Part shown: in pieces, positions 8,549-17,247 of the stretch
Position numbering within the stretch: position 1 is the first letter of the stretch
Layout of the letters: each line of letters starts with the position of its first letter
Assembly (NCBI GenBank): GCA_965661575.1
Contig: CBFIEJ010000013.1
Location: 1 to 53,780 of the forward strand
Direction: 5' to 3'
DNA from: UA16 sp965661575
GTDB lineage: Bacteria > Bacteroidota > Bacteroidia > Flavobacteriales_D > Sanyastnellaceae
DNA: 53,780 bases
Translations under genes and position numbers: made by a program
Notes under the pieces: model-generated
The model's database searches: none
Told to the model about the DNA's origin: nothing
Seen by the model: only the letters and a program-made list of their open reading frames with translations

Positions 8549-9826
8549 TCAGCCTCGAAATGCTGCTCCACGGTAAATCGCTGCTTCGCCCAATTCCTCT
8601 TCGATGCGAAGCAACTGATTGTACTTGGCTACACGGTCAGATCGACTCGCTGAGCCTGTCTTGATTTGCCCTGTATTCAATGCCACTGCCAAATCAGCGA
8701 TGGTCGTGTCCTCGGTCTCTCCACTTCGGTGACTCATCACGCTGGTATACCCACTGCGATGCGCGAGGCTCACAGCGTCAATTGTCTCAGTCAGTGTACC
8801 GATTTGGTTCACTTTGACCAATATTGAATTGGCAATGTTGTTCTCAATGCCACGAGCCAAGCGGTGCGTATTTGTCACAAACAAATCATCTCCGACCAAT
8901 TGGACTTTATCTCCAACCGCATCCGTCAATTGTTTCCAAGCAGCCCAATCATCTTCGGCCAATCCATCTTCAATGCTGATGATAGGGTATTTGTCCGACC
9001 AGCCTTTCCAAAAGTCGACCAACTCAGAACCGGTCATTTGATCGCCGGTGGACTCAAAGACATAACGGTCACTCTCCGCATTGTAGAACTCTGATGCCGC
9101 GGCGTCAAGTGCGATCAACAAATCGTCCCCAGGACGATAACCTGCTTTCTCTACCGCCTCGATGACCACTTCAATTGCTTCTTGATTGGAACCCAAATTT
9201 GGAGCGAATCCGCCTTCGTCACCTACGTTGGTGGAATGTCCGCGCTGCTGCAACACCTTCTTCAAAGAATGAAACACCTCAGTACCCATGCGCAGACCAT
9301 CCGAAAACGTTTCAGCGCCAACGGGCATGACCATAAATTCTTGAATATCGATTTTATTGTCCGCATGTGATCCCCCATTCAAGATGTTCATCATAGGAAC
9401 AGGTAAGGTGTGCGCATTGACTCCACCGACGTAGCGGTACAATGGCTGTCCAGCACAATCGGCAGCAGCGTGAGCCACGGCGAGTGAGACGCCCAAAATA
9501 GCATTGGCGCCAATCTTGCCCTTGTTCGCGGTGCCATCCAAATCAATCATGATTTGGTCAATCGCTCGTTGATCAAAAACATCAAAGCCATTGAGTTCAT
9601 CGCTCAAAACTTCATTGACATGCTTGACTGCTTGAGATACGCCTTTGCCCATCCAATCTTTTTCACCATCGCGCAATTCGACTGCTTCGTGAATTCCTGT
9701 CGAAGCGCCCGAAGGAACTGCAGCACGCCCCATCGAACCGTCTCCGGTGATAACATCTACCTCAATGGTAGGATTGCCGCGTGAATCAAGAATTTGACGG
9801 GCCTGAACATGATCAATGTAACTCAT
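8549..9826 (-). CDS. eno: Enolase
   Basis: Enolase interconverts 2-phosphoglycerate and phosphoenolpyruvate in glycolysis. The 425-residue protein has the N-terminal RQILDSRGNPTIEVDV, the flexible loop GASTGIHEAVELRDG, metal ligands in the ALDAAASEFY / SIEDGLAEDDW / GDDLFVTN segments, and the C-terminal signature SHRSGETEDTTIADLAV. I chose the ATG at 9826 because the upstream ATG at 9856 adds residues not found in the family. The gene follows carA on the same strand, 88 nt away, in an arrangement familiar from flavobacteria (rplQ-carA-eno). Confidence 0.99.
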   Translation of the reverse strand: MSYIDHVQARQILDSRGNPTIEVDVITGDGSMGRAAVPSGASTGIHEAVELRDGEKDWMGKGVSQAVKHVNEVLSDELNGFDVFDQRAIDQIMIDLDGTANKGKIGANAILGVSLAVAHAAADCAGQPLYRYVGGVNAHTLPVPMMNILNGGSHADNKIDIQEFMVMPVGAETFSDGLRMGTEVFHSLKKVLQQRGHSTNVGDEGGFAPNLGSNQEAIEVVIEAVEKAGYRPGDDLLIALDAAASEFYNAESDRYVFESTGDQMTGSELVDFWKGWSDKYPIISIEDGLAEDDWAAWKQLTDAVGDKVQLVGDDLFVTNTHRLARGIENNIANSILVKVNQIGTLTETIDAVSLAHRSGYTSVMSHRSGETEDTTIADLAVALNTGQIKTGSASRSDRVAKYNQLLRIEEELGEAAIYRGAAFRG

Positions 9827-9914
9827 TGTATTCTGTAAAAAATGGATGTGGTGCAAATCGCACGGCCTGGGACATTTCCAGACAAATTGCTAAACGAGAA
9901 GCGAAGGTACGCAA

Positions 9915-11039
9915 TCAAGCGAGGACCTCCACACGCGTCATGTTCTCGACAAACTGATCGAAGAGGTAACGACTATCATGAGGGCCTGCAGACGCCTCCG
10001 GATGATACTGAACCGAGAAAACAGGCTTCCCTTTCAATGCAATTCCTGCCACGGAGTCATCGTTGAGGTGGATATGAGTCACCTCCACGCTGGGATTCGA
10101 TTCAACTGAATCGCCATCCACCACAAAGCCATGGTTCTGCGAGGTAATCTCGGCCTTGCCAGTGACGAGATTCTTGATTGGATGATTCACACCCCGGTGC
10201 CCATTGAACATCTTGATGGTTTTCAAACCCTGGCTCAGCGCCAATACCTGATGCCCGAGACAAATGCCGAATATCGGCTTATCCGATGCCACGAGCGATT
10301 TCACCGTTTCAATGGTCTGTGGCATTGCCCCCGGATCACCCGGACCATTGGATAGCATGATGCCATTTGGAGACCAAGCCAGCATTTCATCGGAAGTCGT
10401 ATTCAGTGGAAACACCCGCACGTCACATCCTCGTTCAGTCAGACAGCGAACGATGTTGGTCTTCACTCCCAAATCCAGCAATGCGACCTTGCATTGGGCC
10501 TCTCCAATGGCCGGAGCGTCATACGCTTCATCGCAGGTAACCTCACTGCTCAATTCCATTCCTTCCATCGATGGCACGGATTGCAACCTTGCCTTGAGCT
10601 CCGCTTCATCGGTTCCGTCACTGCAAATGATAGCGTTCATCGCTCCTGACTGTCCAATGTGCCGGACCAATGCACGCGTATCCAAATCACAAATACCGAC
10701 CACCTCGTCACGGACCATGTAATCCTGCAGGGTGCCATTGCCTCCTACCCGACTTGCAATTGAAGAGAAATTCTTCGTCACCAAGCCAGCGATTTGTACC
10801 CGACCAGATTCAACCTCAGCTTCATGGACTCCATAGTTCCCGACATGAGCTGTTGCCATCACCAAGATCTGCCGGTGGTAACTTGGATCGGTGAAAATTT
10901 CCTGGTAACCATACATCCCCGTATTGAAGGCGATCTCACCTGTAGTGATCCCCACAGCTCCAGCTGCATGACCTTCGAATCGAGTTCCATCCGCTAAGAT
11001 GAGAACCGCCGGAATTTTCGTATTGCGCGTCTTCGCCAT
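9915..11039 (-). CDS. carA: Carbamoyl-phosphate synthase small (glutaminase) subunit
   Basis: CarA hydrolyses glutamine and channels ammonia to CarB to make carbamoyl phosphate for pyrimidine and arginine synthesis. The 374-residue chain has the N-terminal CPS domain (LADGTRFEGHAAG, FNTGMYGYQEIFTDPSY). It also has a class I glutaminase domain with nucleophile GICLGHQVLALSQG and the His of QYHPEAS. The ATG at 11039 fits the family; the longer frame to 11120 runs into the terminator region. No carB lies nearby. A TATCTTTG element 4 nt upstream of the ATG suggests a dedicated promoter with almost no leader, separating this gene from the ribosomal operon. Confidence 0.98.
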   Translation of the reverse strand: MAKTRNTKIPAVLILADGTRFEGHAAGAVGITTGEIAFNTGMYGYQEIFTDPSYHRQILVMATAHVGNYGVHEAEVESGRVQIAGLVTKNFSSIASRVGGNGTLQDYMVRDEVVGICDLDTRALVRHIGQSGAMNAIICSDGTDEAELKARLQSVPSMEGMELSSEVTCDEAYDAPAIGEAQCKVALLDLGVKTNIVRCLTERGCDVRVFPLNTTSDEMLAWSPNGIMLSNGPGDPGAMPQTIETVKSLVASDKPIFGICLGHQVLALSQGLKTIKMFNGHRGVNHPIKNLVTGKAEITSQNHGFVVDGDSVESNPSVEVTHIHLNDDSVAGIALKGKPVFSVQYHPEASAGPHDSRYLFDQFVENMTRVEVLA

Positions 11040-11043
11040 GCCG

Positions 11044-11051
11044 CAAAGATA
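11044..11051 (-). promoter_or_regulatory. -7 promoter element of carA (TATCTTTG)
   Basis: Perfect TAnnTTTG on the minus strand, ending 4 nt before the carA ATG. The -33 TTG is not at the expected position. It lies downstream of the ribosomal terminator, as an independent carA promoter should. Confidence 0.45.
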
Positions 11052-11120
11052 ATGTGAGGCAGGAGCAACACCTCGAAGCTTTGGTCTCAATTTCCAGTCA
11101 GTTTTCAAAAAACATTCCAC

Positions 11121-11150
11121 AAAAAAACGGGAAGCTTTCGCATCCCGTTT
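11121..11150 (-). terminator. Rho-independent terminator of the ribosomal operon
   Basis: An 8-bp stem (11125-11132 with 11143-11150, AAACGGGA/TCCCGTTT) has a 10-base loop and, read on the minus strand, is followed by seven U residues. It lies 22 nt beyond the rplQ stop and marks the 3' end of the long ribosomal protein transcript. Confidence 0.85.
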
Positions 11151-11171
11151 TCACATCGAACAATCGATGAT

Positions 11172-11762
11172 TCAGTCTTTCTTTTCTTCAGCGTCATCTG
11201 CTGGAGCTTCCTCAGCAGCAGCTTCAGCAGCTGGAGCTTCTTCAGCAGCAGCTTCGGCAGCTGGAGCTTCTTCAGCAGCAGCTTCGACAACTGGAGCTTC
11301 TTCAGCAGCAGCTTCAGTCGTTGCTGCAGGAGCAGCAGTTTTAGCCGCTCCCCCACGACGCGAACGACGTGAGCGCTTCTTCTTCTCTTCCGTACCGTAG
11401 ATGTCATTGAAATCAACGAGTTCCATCATGCACATCTCAGCGTTGTCGCCCAGACGATTTCCGGTGCGGATGATTCGAGTGTACCCGCCATCACGCGTAG
11501 ACACCTTCGGACCGACCTCACGAAACAGCTCCGTCACCGCAAACTTGTTTCCCAGAGCTCGGAATGCCACACGACGGCTGTGCGTAGTGTCGTCCTTGGA
11601 TCGGGTCACGAGAGGCTCGAAAAACTGACGCAAAGCTTTTGCTTTGGCAACGGTTGTGTTGATTCGCTTGTGCTCAATGAGTGAGCACGCCATGTTCGAA
11701 AGCATGGCTTTGCGGTGTGCGGTCTTACGACCGAGGTGGTTAAAATTCTTATTGTGCCGCAT
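11172..11762 (-). CDS. rplQ: 50S ribosomal protein L17 with a repetitive acidic tail
   Basis: The first 115-120 residues are a normal L17 (MRHNKNFNHLGRKTAHRKAM, HKRINTTVAKAKALRQF, GGYTRIIRTGNRLGDNAEM), a protein near the exit side of the large subunit. A basic segment (KKKRSRRSRRGG) follows. An Ala/Glu/Pro tail of about 60 residues then contains four tandem 10-residue units AAAEEAPxxx (residues 151-190) before ending in EEKKD. The total of 196 residues compares with about 120-130 for most bacterial L17. Short low-complexity extensions are known on Bacteroidota L17, but tandem units this regular are notable. It is the last gene of the operon, 4 nt after rpoA. Confidence 0.98.
   Translation of the reverse strand: MRHNKNFNHLGRKTAHRKAMLSNMACSLIEHKRINTTVAKAKALRQFFEPLVTRSKDDTTHSRRVAFRALGNKFAVTELFREVGPKVSTRDGGYTRIIRTGNRLGDNAEMCMMELVDFNDIYGTEEKKKRSRRSRRGGAAKTAAPAATTEAAAEEAPVVEAAAEEAPAAEAAAEEAPAAEAAAEEAPADDAEEKKD
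11193..11312 (-). repeat. Four tandem 30-bp units inside rplQ
   Basis: Four near-identical 30-bp direct repeats encode AAAEEAPVVE, AAAEEAPAAE, AAAEEAPAAE and AAAEEAPADD. The DNA is as similar as the protein, so the array probably grew by slippage or unequal exchange and may vary in copy number between strains. Confidence 0.9.
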
Positions 11763-11766
11763 GACT

Positions 11767-12759
11767 TCACTCTTTGTCGAGTTTGTACTTGCTCACATCC
11801 ATACCGAATGTGAGGTTCTTTCCCTCAACCAAATCTTCTAATTCCGTCAATGACTTCTTGCCAAAGTTTCGGAACTTCAATAGGTCGTTTTTATTATAGC
11901 TGACCAACTCACCCAATGTTTCAATGTCCGCTGCCTTCAAGCAATTCAAGGCACGAACACTGAGGTCCATGTCGCTCAATTTTGTCTTGAGCAATTGGCG
12001 CATGTGTAAGCTAGTTTCATCAAACTCCTCAACTTCGACTCGCTCCTCCAATTCAAGGGAGATGCGTTCGTCGCTGAAAAGCATGAAATGTTGAATCAAA
12101 ATCTTCGCCGCCTCCTGTAAAGCGTCTTTCGGAGTGATGCTGCCATCACACTCAATCTGAAGATTCAGTTTCTCATAGTCTGTTCGCTGCTCAACACGGA
12201 AGTTCTCTACGTCATATTGAACGTTGCGGATCGGTGTGAAGATAGCGTCCATGGCGATCGTTCCGATCGCAGCACCTTCGCGCTTGTTGTCCTCTGCTTG
12301 GACGTAGCCACGACCTTTGCTGATGACAATTTCCAGGTTGAGGTTCACCTTTTCATCCATGTTGCAAATCACCTGATCGGGATTCATAACCTGGAATGCA
12401 CTTGTGAACTGACCGATATCACCAGCTGTAAAAAGCTTGTTGCTCGCCACCTTCACGGTTACGGTTTCGCCTTCTGAGCCTTCAATCTGACGCTTGAAAC
12501 GAACCTGCTTGAGGTTCAAAATCATTTCTGTTACGTCTTCCTGCACACCTTTGATGGTCGAGTATTCGTGCTCAACACCATCAATCTTTACGCTAGTGAT
12601 CGCATAACCCTCAAGAGAAGAGAGCATGATACGACGCAATGCGTTTCCTACAGTGATTCCAAATCCGGGTTCGAGCGGGCGGAATTCAAATCGGCCATTG
12701 AACTCCGAAGAGTCCAACATGATGACCTTGTCTGGTTTCTGAAAATCGAGAATAGCCAT
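11767..12759 (-). CDS. rpoA: RNA polymerase alpha subunit
   Basis: The 330-residue alpha subunit nucleates core polymerase assembly and contacts activators and UP elements. The N-terminal dimerisation domain (LEPGFGITVGNALRRIMLSS, about residues 32-50) is followed by a linker. The C-terminal DNA-binding domain is also present (LNCLKAADIETLGELVSYNK, FRNFGKKSLTELEDLV), so the subunit is full-length. It lies between rpsD (18 nt) and rplQ (4 nt), the conserved alpha-operon order. Confidence 0.99.
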   Translation of the reverse strand: MAILDFQKPDKVIMLDSSEFNGRFEFRPLEPGFGITVGNALRRIMLSSLEGYAITSVKIDGVEHEYSTIKGVQEDVTEMILNLKQVRFKRQIEGSEGETVTVKVASNKLFTAGDIGQFTSAFQVMNPDQVICNMDEKVNLNLEIVISKGRGYVQAEDNKREGAAIGTIAMDAIFTPIRNVQYDVENFRVEQRTDYEKLNLQIECDGSITPKDALQEAAKILIQHFMLFSDERISLELEERVEVEEFDETSLHMRQLLKTKLSDMDLSVRALNCLKAADIETLGELVSYNKNDLLKFRNFGKKSLTELEDLVEGKNLTFGMDVSKYKLDKE

Positions 12760-12777
12760 TTGCTGAAAGGATTTGGT

Positions 12778-13383
12778 TTACTTCGAGTACAATTCGACGA
12801 TGAGCGACTCCTTGATGTTCTCAGGGATCTGGTCACGCATTGGGACGCTGAGGAATGTTCCAGCCATTTGCTGTACGTTCCAATCCAACCACTCAAGGCG
12901 TTTTGGCGCTGCACTCAACGAACTTGTGATTACAGCTAGGGATTTGCTCTTTTCCCGCACAGAGACCACGTCGCCTGGACGCATTCGGTACGAGGGAATA
13001 TTCACCACATGGCCATTGACCATGATGTGACGATGCGACACCAACTGGCGCGCTCCACGTCGTGAATTTGCCAATCCGAGACGGAAGACCACATTGTCCA
13101 ATCGGCTTTCGCAGAACTGGAGCAAGATTTCACCCGTGATGCCCTGGCGAGCATTGGCCTGCTTAAACATGTTGGAGAATTGCTTTTCCAAGATGCCGTA
13201 AGTGTACTTTGCTTTTTGCTTTTCAGCCAATTGCACAGAGTACTCTGATTCTTTCTTTCGACGGCGAGTATTGCCGTGCTGTCCCGGTCCATAAGGACGG
13301 CGTTCCAACGCCTTGTCAGGTCCGAAAATCGCCTCTTTAAATCGGCGACTGATTTTTGATTTGGGTCCGCGAAAACGTGCCAT
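12778..13383 (-). CDS. rpsD: 30S ribosomal protein S4
   Basis: S4 is a primary 16S rRNA binder in the 30S body and in some bacteria a translational repressor of its operon. At 201 residues it has the standard length, with the S4 RNA-binding domain in the middle (ESRLDNVVFRLGLANSRRGARQ cut by LVSHRHIMVNGHVVNIPS). The N-terminus lacks the zinc-binding cysteine cluster found in some S4 proteins. It lies between rpsK and rpoA, on the same transcript. Confidence 0.99.
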   Translation of the reverse strand: MARFRGPKSKISRRFKEAIFGPDKALERRPYGPGQHGNTRRRKKESEYSVQLAEKQKAKYTYGILEKQFSNMFKQANARQGITGEILLQFCESRLDNVVFRLGLANSRRGARQLVSHRHIMVNGHVVNIPSYRMRPGDVVSVREKSKSLAVITSSLSAAPKRLEWLDWNVQQMAGTFLSVPMRDQIPENIKESLIVELYSK

Positions 13384-13416
13384 ATCGTTATATTCTATTC
13401 TGGTTCGACGATGAGA

Positions 13417-13800
13417 TTATACGCGACGACGCTTTGGTGGGCGACATCCATTGTGCGGGAAAGGTGTGACATCGATGATCTCGATGACTTCAATTCCCAT
13501 GTTGTGCAACGCACGCATTGCGCTTTCACGTCCCGCTCCGGGACCTTTTACGAAAGCGCGAATCTTGCGAAGACCTAGATCGTGTGCCTCACGGCCACAA
13601 TCTTCCGCTGCTACTTGTGCAGCGTAAGGGGTGTTCTTCTTAGAGCCCCGGAAACCCATCTTTCCGGCACTGGACCAAGAGATCACTTGCCCGTTGTTGT
13701 TGGTCAACGAAATGATGATGTTGTTGAAGGATGAGTGGATGTGCACTTGGCCTGTTGCCTCGACAACCACTTTCTTCTTTTTCTTGACGTTTTTCGCCAT
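13417..13800 (-). CDS. rpsK: 30S ribosomal protein S11
   Basis: S11 (127 aa) is part of the 30S platform near the E site and mRNA exit. Diagnostic segments are GQVHIHSSFNNIIISLTN, GMRGSKKNTPYAAQ-like FRGSKKNTPYAAQVAAED, and the invariant C-terminus PHNGCRPPKRRRV. A Lys-rich N-terminus (MAKNVKKKKKV) precedes the fold. Located between rpsM and rpsD. Confidence 0.99.
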   Translation of the reverse strand: MAKNVKKKKKVVVEATGQVHIHSSFNNIIISLTNNNGQVISWSSAGKMGFRGSKKNTPYAAQVAAEDCGREAHDLGLRKIRAFVKGPGAGRESAMRALHNMGIEVIEIIDVTPFPHNGCRPPKRRRV

Positions 13801-13856
13801 CGTCTTAATATTTAGGTGATCAGCTCCTTGCGAAGCTCAATGATTAAATGCGGTGA

Positions 13857-14225
13857 TTACTTCTTCTTGTTTGCTACCGTCTTACGCTTTCCTTTACGGG
13901 TGCGTGAGTTGTTCTTGGTTCGTTGTCCACGAAGTGGCAAACCATTTCGGTGGCGAATGCCACGGTAACTTCCAATGTCCATTAATCGCTTGATGTGCGA
14001 CTGCACTTCAGATCGCAACTCACCTTCAACCTTAAAACCGGTTGAGATGGCATTACGGACTGCACCGACTTCGTCGTCGGACCAATCTTGGACTTTCTTG
14101 TCTTCAGACACTCCACACTCTGCGAGCAACTCAGACGCGCGGCTGCGTCCGATACCGTAGATGTATGTGAGTGCAATAACTCCGCGCTTGTTGCGGGGGA
14201 TATCTATACCTGCTATACGTGCCAT
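13857..14225 (-). CDS. rpsM: 30S ribosomal protein S13
   Basis: S13 sits in the 30S head and contacts the P-site tRNA and the 50S subunit. The start at 14225 gives the canonical MARIAGIDIPRNKRG and 122 residues; six extra residues in the longer frame are not family-like. The helix-two-turn-helix core (TYIYGIGRSRASELLAECGV) and the basic C-terminal tail (RTRKGKRKTVANKKK) are intact. It is 26 nt downstream of rpmJ. Confidence 0.98.
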   Translation of the reverse strand: MARIAGIDIPRNKRGVIALTYIYGIGRSRASELLAECGVSEDKKVQDWSDDEVGAVRNAISTGFKVEGELRSEVQSHIKRLMDIGSYRGIRHRNGLPLRGQRTKNNSRTRKGKRKTVANKKK

Positions 14226-14251
14226 GGGCGATGGGTTTGGCAAAATCAGGA

Positions 14252-14368
14252 TTAACCCTGACGTTGCTTCATTTTAGGATTCTTCTTGTTGATGACATAC
14301 AAGCGGCCTTTGCGACGTACAATCTTGCAGTCGGTGGTACGCTTTTTGAGTGAAGCACGAACTTTCAT
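14252..14368 (-). CDS. rpmJ: 50S ribosomal protein L36, zinc-free form
   Basis: This 38-codon gene between infA and rpsM encodes MKVRASLKKRTTDCKIVRRK and a tail ending in KNPKMKQRQG, an unmistakable L36. Of the zinc ligands in classical L36 (three Cys and one His) only one Cys remains (TTDCKIV), with Thr, Asn and Lys or Met at the other positions. It is therefore the zinc-independent (C-minus) type. It is easily missed because of its length. Confidence 0.97.
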   Translation of the reverse strand: MKVRASLKKRTTDCKIVRRKGRLYVINKKNPKMKQRQG

Positions 14369-14375
14369 AGTGCAA

Positions 14376-14597
14376 TTATTTCTTGTATCGGAACGAAATT
14401 CGTCCTTTGGTTAAATCATAGGGAGACATATCTACACGTACACGATCACCCGGTAAGATTTTGATGTAGTACATCCGCATCTTTCCAGAGATGTGGGCCG
14501 TGATGATGTGCCCGTTTTCCAATTCCACCCTGAACATTGCGTTAGACAATGCTTCGAGGATGGTTCCGTCTTGCGTTATGGACGCTTGTTTCGCCAT
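14376..14597 (-). CDS. infA: Translation initiation factor IF-1
   Basis: IF-1 is a single OB-fold protein that occupies the A site during initiation. The 73-residue product carries the family core (DGTILEALSNAMFRVELENG, ISGKMRMYYIKILPGDRV, SPYDLTKGRISFRYK). It is placed between map and rpmJ, with 7 nt to the rpmJ start, as in many spc operons. Confidence 0.99.
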   Translation of the reverse strand: MAKQASITQDGTILEALSNAMFRVELENGHIITAHISGKMRMYYIKILPGDRVRVDMSPYDLTKGRISFRYKK

Positions 14598-14610
14598 ATG
14601 ATTAAATCGT

Positions 14611-15414
14611 TTAGACCTTTCGTTTTTGTTGTTGTAATACTTTTTCTATTTCGTCAAAACTTGAGAGAACGTCTGCTTGGTCTTTGCGCACGACAATGTC
14701 GTGTTCGAAGTGCGCTGAGACCTTGCGGTCAGCCGTCACAATCGTCCATCCGTCTTCCTCGTGAAAGACTTCTTTCCGACCTAGGTTGATCATGGGTTCA
14801 ATGGCCAGAACCATTCCGTCCATCAGACGCGGACCATTGCCCCGCCGTCCGTAATTGGGTACTTCCGGTGCTTCGTGCAACGAACGTCCCAAACCATGAC
14901 CCACCAACTCCCGAACGACTCCATAACCACTCTGCTCTGCGTGATGCTGACAAGCAAAACCGATATCTCCGATTCGCTTTCCAACAATCGCCTGCTCAAT
15001 GGCCTTTTGAAGGCATTCTTTGGTGACTTCCAATAACTGCTGAATCTCTGGAGCGATTTCGCCCACCGCAAAGGTGTACGCACTGTCTCCATAAAATTCG
15101 TTCTTCAACACTCCACAATCCACTGATACGATGTCTCCATCGACCAAAGGTTTGTCATTTGGAATGCCATGCACTACCGCCTCATTGACTGAAGTGCACA
15201 AGGAGTTCGGAAACCCTCCGTACCCCTTGAAGCCTGGCTCTCCTCCATGGTCTCGGATAAATTCCTCGGCCACAGCATCAAGCTCAAGTGTTGTGACGCC
15301 CGGTTTGATCCGGTCTGCCACAGCAGCTAACGTTTTCCCAACAAGCAAAGAACTCTCCCGAAGGAGTTCAACCTCTTCGTCCGTTTTAATATGCACGCGT
15401 CGGCCGAAACTCAT
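14611..15414 (-). CDS. map: Methionine aminopeptidase, type I
   Basis: This enzyme removes the initiator Met from nascent proteins. The 267-residue chain has the dinuclear metal ligands in their usual context: Asp in VSVDCGVLKNEFYGDSAY, His in VGHGLGRSLHEAPEV, and two Glu in LAIEPMINLG and EEDGWTIVTAD. It lacks an N-terminal SH3 or zinc extension, so it is the short type Ia-like form. It is encoded between secY (6 nt) and infA and so made together with the translocon and ribosome. Confidence 0.98.
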   Translation of the reverse strand: MSFGRRVHIKTDEEVELLRESSLLVGKTLAAVADRIKPGVTTLELDAVAEEFIRDHGGEPGFKGYGGFPNSLCTSVNEAVVHGIPNDKPLVDGDIVSVDCGVLKNEFYGDSAYTFAVGEIAPEIQQLLEVTKECLQKAIEQAIVGKRIGDIGFACQHHAEQSGYGVVRELVGHGLGRSLHEAPEVPNYGRRGNGPRLMDGMVLAIEPMINLGRKEVFHEEDGWTIVTADRKVSAHFEHDIVVRKDQADVLSSFDEIEKVLQQQKRKV

Positions 15415-15420
15415 TTCGGT

Positions 15421-16770
15421 TTATCCTGTAATGCCTCCCACAGGTGACTGCGGGCGACCACGCAACTTTCCAGACTTCATCAAACCGTCATAGTGACGAG
15501 AGAGCAAATAACTCTCAATTTGCTGAAGGGTATCCAGAATGACTCCTACCATGATCAACAGCGACGTACCGCCGAAGAAGATGGAGAAACCTTGCGCTTT
15601 CGTTAATCCAAGGCTGAACACAATCGCGGGAAGGATTGCGATCAAAGCCAAAAACAATGAACCCGGGAGCGTAATGCTCGAAAGAATGCGCTCCAAGAAA
15701 TCCGCAGTGGGTTTTCCAGGTTTCACACCGGGAACAAAACTATTTTGACGCTTCAAGTCATCCGCCATTTGGTTGGGATTGACTGTGATCGCCGTGTAGA
15801 AGTAAGTGAACACCACAATCATCACGAAGAAGATTGCGTTGTAAGCGAAACCGTTGAAATCTGACAAGCTCTGCAAAGCTTCATTTTCTTGGAATGTCTC
15901 GCTCTGTGTCAAGTACAAGGGAACGAACATGATCGCCTGTGCGAAAATGATTGGCATTACACCTGCTGAATTCACTTTCAAGGGAATGTAGCTCCGAGCT
16001 CCTTCTCCTTGTGGTAGGTGGGTTCCACCCGCCTGCATTTTCGCCATTTGAACCGGCACTTTGCGCAGAGCCTGAACGAGCGCCACACTCGCACCGATAA
16101 CAATGAGCAAGAAGGCGACTTCCACTAAGAAGAAGAACAACGTTGTGTCCGGGTGAATGAACTCCTGGATCAAGGCTTGAGGGAATGTCGCAATGATTCC
16201 GATCATGATGAGCAATGAAATGCCATTGCCAACACCTTTGTCGGTGATGCGCTCACCCAACCACATGATGACAAGCGTAGAACACACCAAAATCAATACC
16301 GCGCTGAACCACCAGAATGTCGTCGGATTCGCAACAGCACCGGGAACTCCTACGACGGAGGTCGCTAAGTATCCTGGGGCTTGAACCAACGTAATTGCGA
16401 TGGTCAAAAAACGCGTGTATTGGTTGATCTTCTTCCTTCCGCTTTCTCCTTCAGCTTGCATCTTCTGCACAGCAGGCACCGCAATGCCAAGCAACTGCAC
16501 AATGATCGAAGCCGAGATGTACGGCATGATGCCTAGCGCAAAAATCGAAGCACGAGTAAAAGCTCCACCCGTGAAGAGGGACAACAAATCACCGAGACCG
16601 CCTGAACCTGAGGCAGCCAACTGCTCGGCCAAGACATCGCTATTCACACCAGGGATCACGATAAATGAACCGATGCGATAAACGAGGATCAAGCCCAATG
16701 TGATGCCCAACTTCTGACGCAACTCTTCGTGCTTCCAGATGTTCGAAATTTGAGTAAAGAAATTCTTCAT
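15421..16770 (-). CDS. secY: Preprotein translocase subunit SecY
   Basis: SecY is the channel of the Sec translocon. The 449-residue protein has about ten membrane segments. Recognisable motifs are the first TM region (LGITLGLILVYRIGSFIVIPG), the periplasmic plug-region residues, GALLTVASVGERI-equivalent IMWLGERITDKGVGNGISLL, and the cytosolic loop before the last helices (SYLLSRHYDGLMKSGKLRGR). It lies between rplO (10 nt) and map. Confidence 0.98.
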   Translation of the reverse strand: MKNFFTQISNIWKHEELRQKLGITLGLILVYRIGSFIVIPGVNSDVLAEQLAASGSGGLGDLLSLFTGGAFTRASIFALGIMPYISASIIVQLLGIAVPAVQKMQAEGESGRKKINQYTRFLTIAITLVQAPGYLATSVVGVPGAVANPTTFWWFSAVLILVCSTLVIMWLGERITDKGVGNGISLLIMIGIIATFPQALIQEFIHPDTTLFFFLVEVAFLLIVIGASVALVQALRKVPVQMAKMQAGGTHLPQGEGARSYIPLKVNSAGVMPIIFAQAIMFVPLYLTQSETFQENEALQSLSDFNGFAYNAIFFVMIVVFTYFYTAITVNPNQMADDLKRQNSFVPGVKPGKPTADFLERILSSITLPGSLFLALIAILPAIVFSLGLTKAQGFSIFFGGTSLLIMVGVILDTLQQIESYLLSRHYDGLMKSGKLRGRPQSPVGGITG

Positions 16771-16780
16771 CTGAAAAGGA

Positions 16781-17227
16781 TTATGCTTCTGCAGCTTCTC
16801 CGCCCGCTGCCTCGATTGCAGCCTTCGCTGTAGCCGAGAATTTGTGCGCTTGGATAGAAACTCCTGATTTCAACTCTCCACGTCCGAGGATCTTGACGAG
16901 GTCACGCTTGCCAGCGAGTCCGTTTTCCATCAAGTCTGCTACTGTTACTGCTTTGAGCTTCTTGCGATCGATTAATTCTTGAAGTGTATCCAAGTTGATG
17001 CCTTTGTACTCAACGCGGTTGGGATTCGTGAAACCGAACTTTGGTACACGACGTTGAAGTGGCTGTTGACCACCTTCAAAACCGATCTTGCGGCTGTAAC
17101 CTGATCGAGACTTTGCGCCTTTGTGTCCACGTGTTGAAGTACCTCCGTGACCGGATCCTTCTCCACGTCCAACTCGCTTGCGCTGCTTCCGAGAACCATC
17201 TGCTGGCTTTAGATTGCTAAGATTCAT
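16781..17227 (-). CDS. rplO: 50S ribosomal protein L15
   Basis: L15 binds 23S rRNA late in 50S assembly. The 148-residue protein has the Gly/Arg-rich N-terminal tail (LKPADGSRKQRKRVGRGEGS, GGTSTRGHKGAKSRSG) and the globular C-domain (VTVADLMENGLAGKRDLVKI). It ends in an Ala/Glu-rich stretch. Gene order rpmD-rplO-secY is conserved. Confidence 0.98.
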   Translation of the reverse strand: MNLSNLKPADGSRKQRKRVGRGEGSGHGGTSTRGHKGAKSRSGYSRKIGFEGGQQPLQRRVPKFGFTNPNRVEYKGINLDTLQELIDRKKLKAVTVADLMENGLAGKRDLVKILGRGELKSGVSIQAHKFSATAKAAIEAAGGEAAEA

Positions 17228-17247
17228 GGTATGTGCTGGTTATTAGA

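Noticed and set aside
11167..11400. Ala/Ser-rich plus-strand frame and a possible CRISPR-like repeat
   Set aside because: The periodicity is the 30-bp in-frame repeat of rplQ; there are no unique spacers between units.
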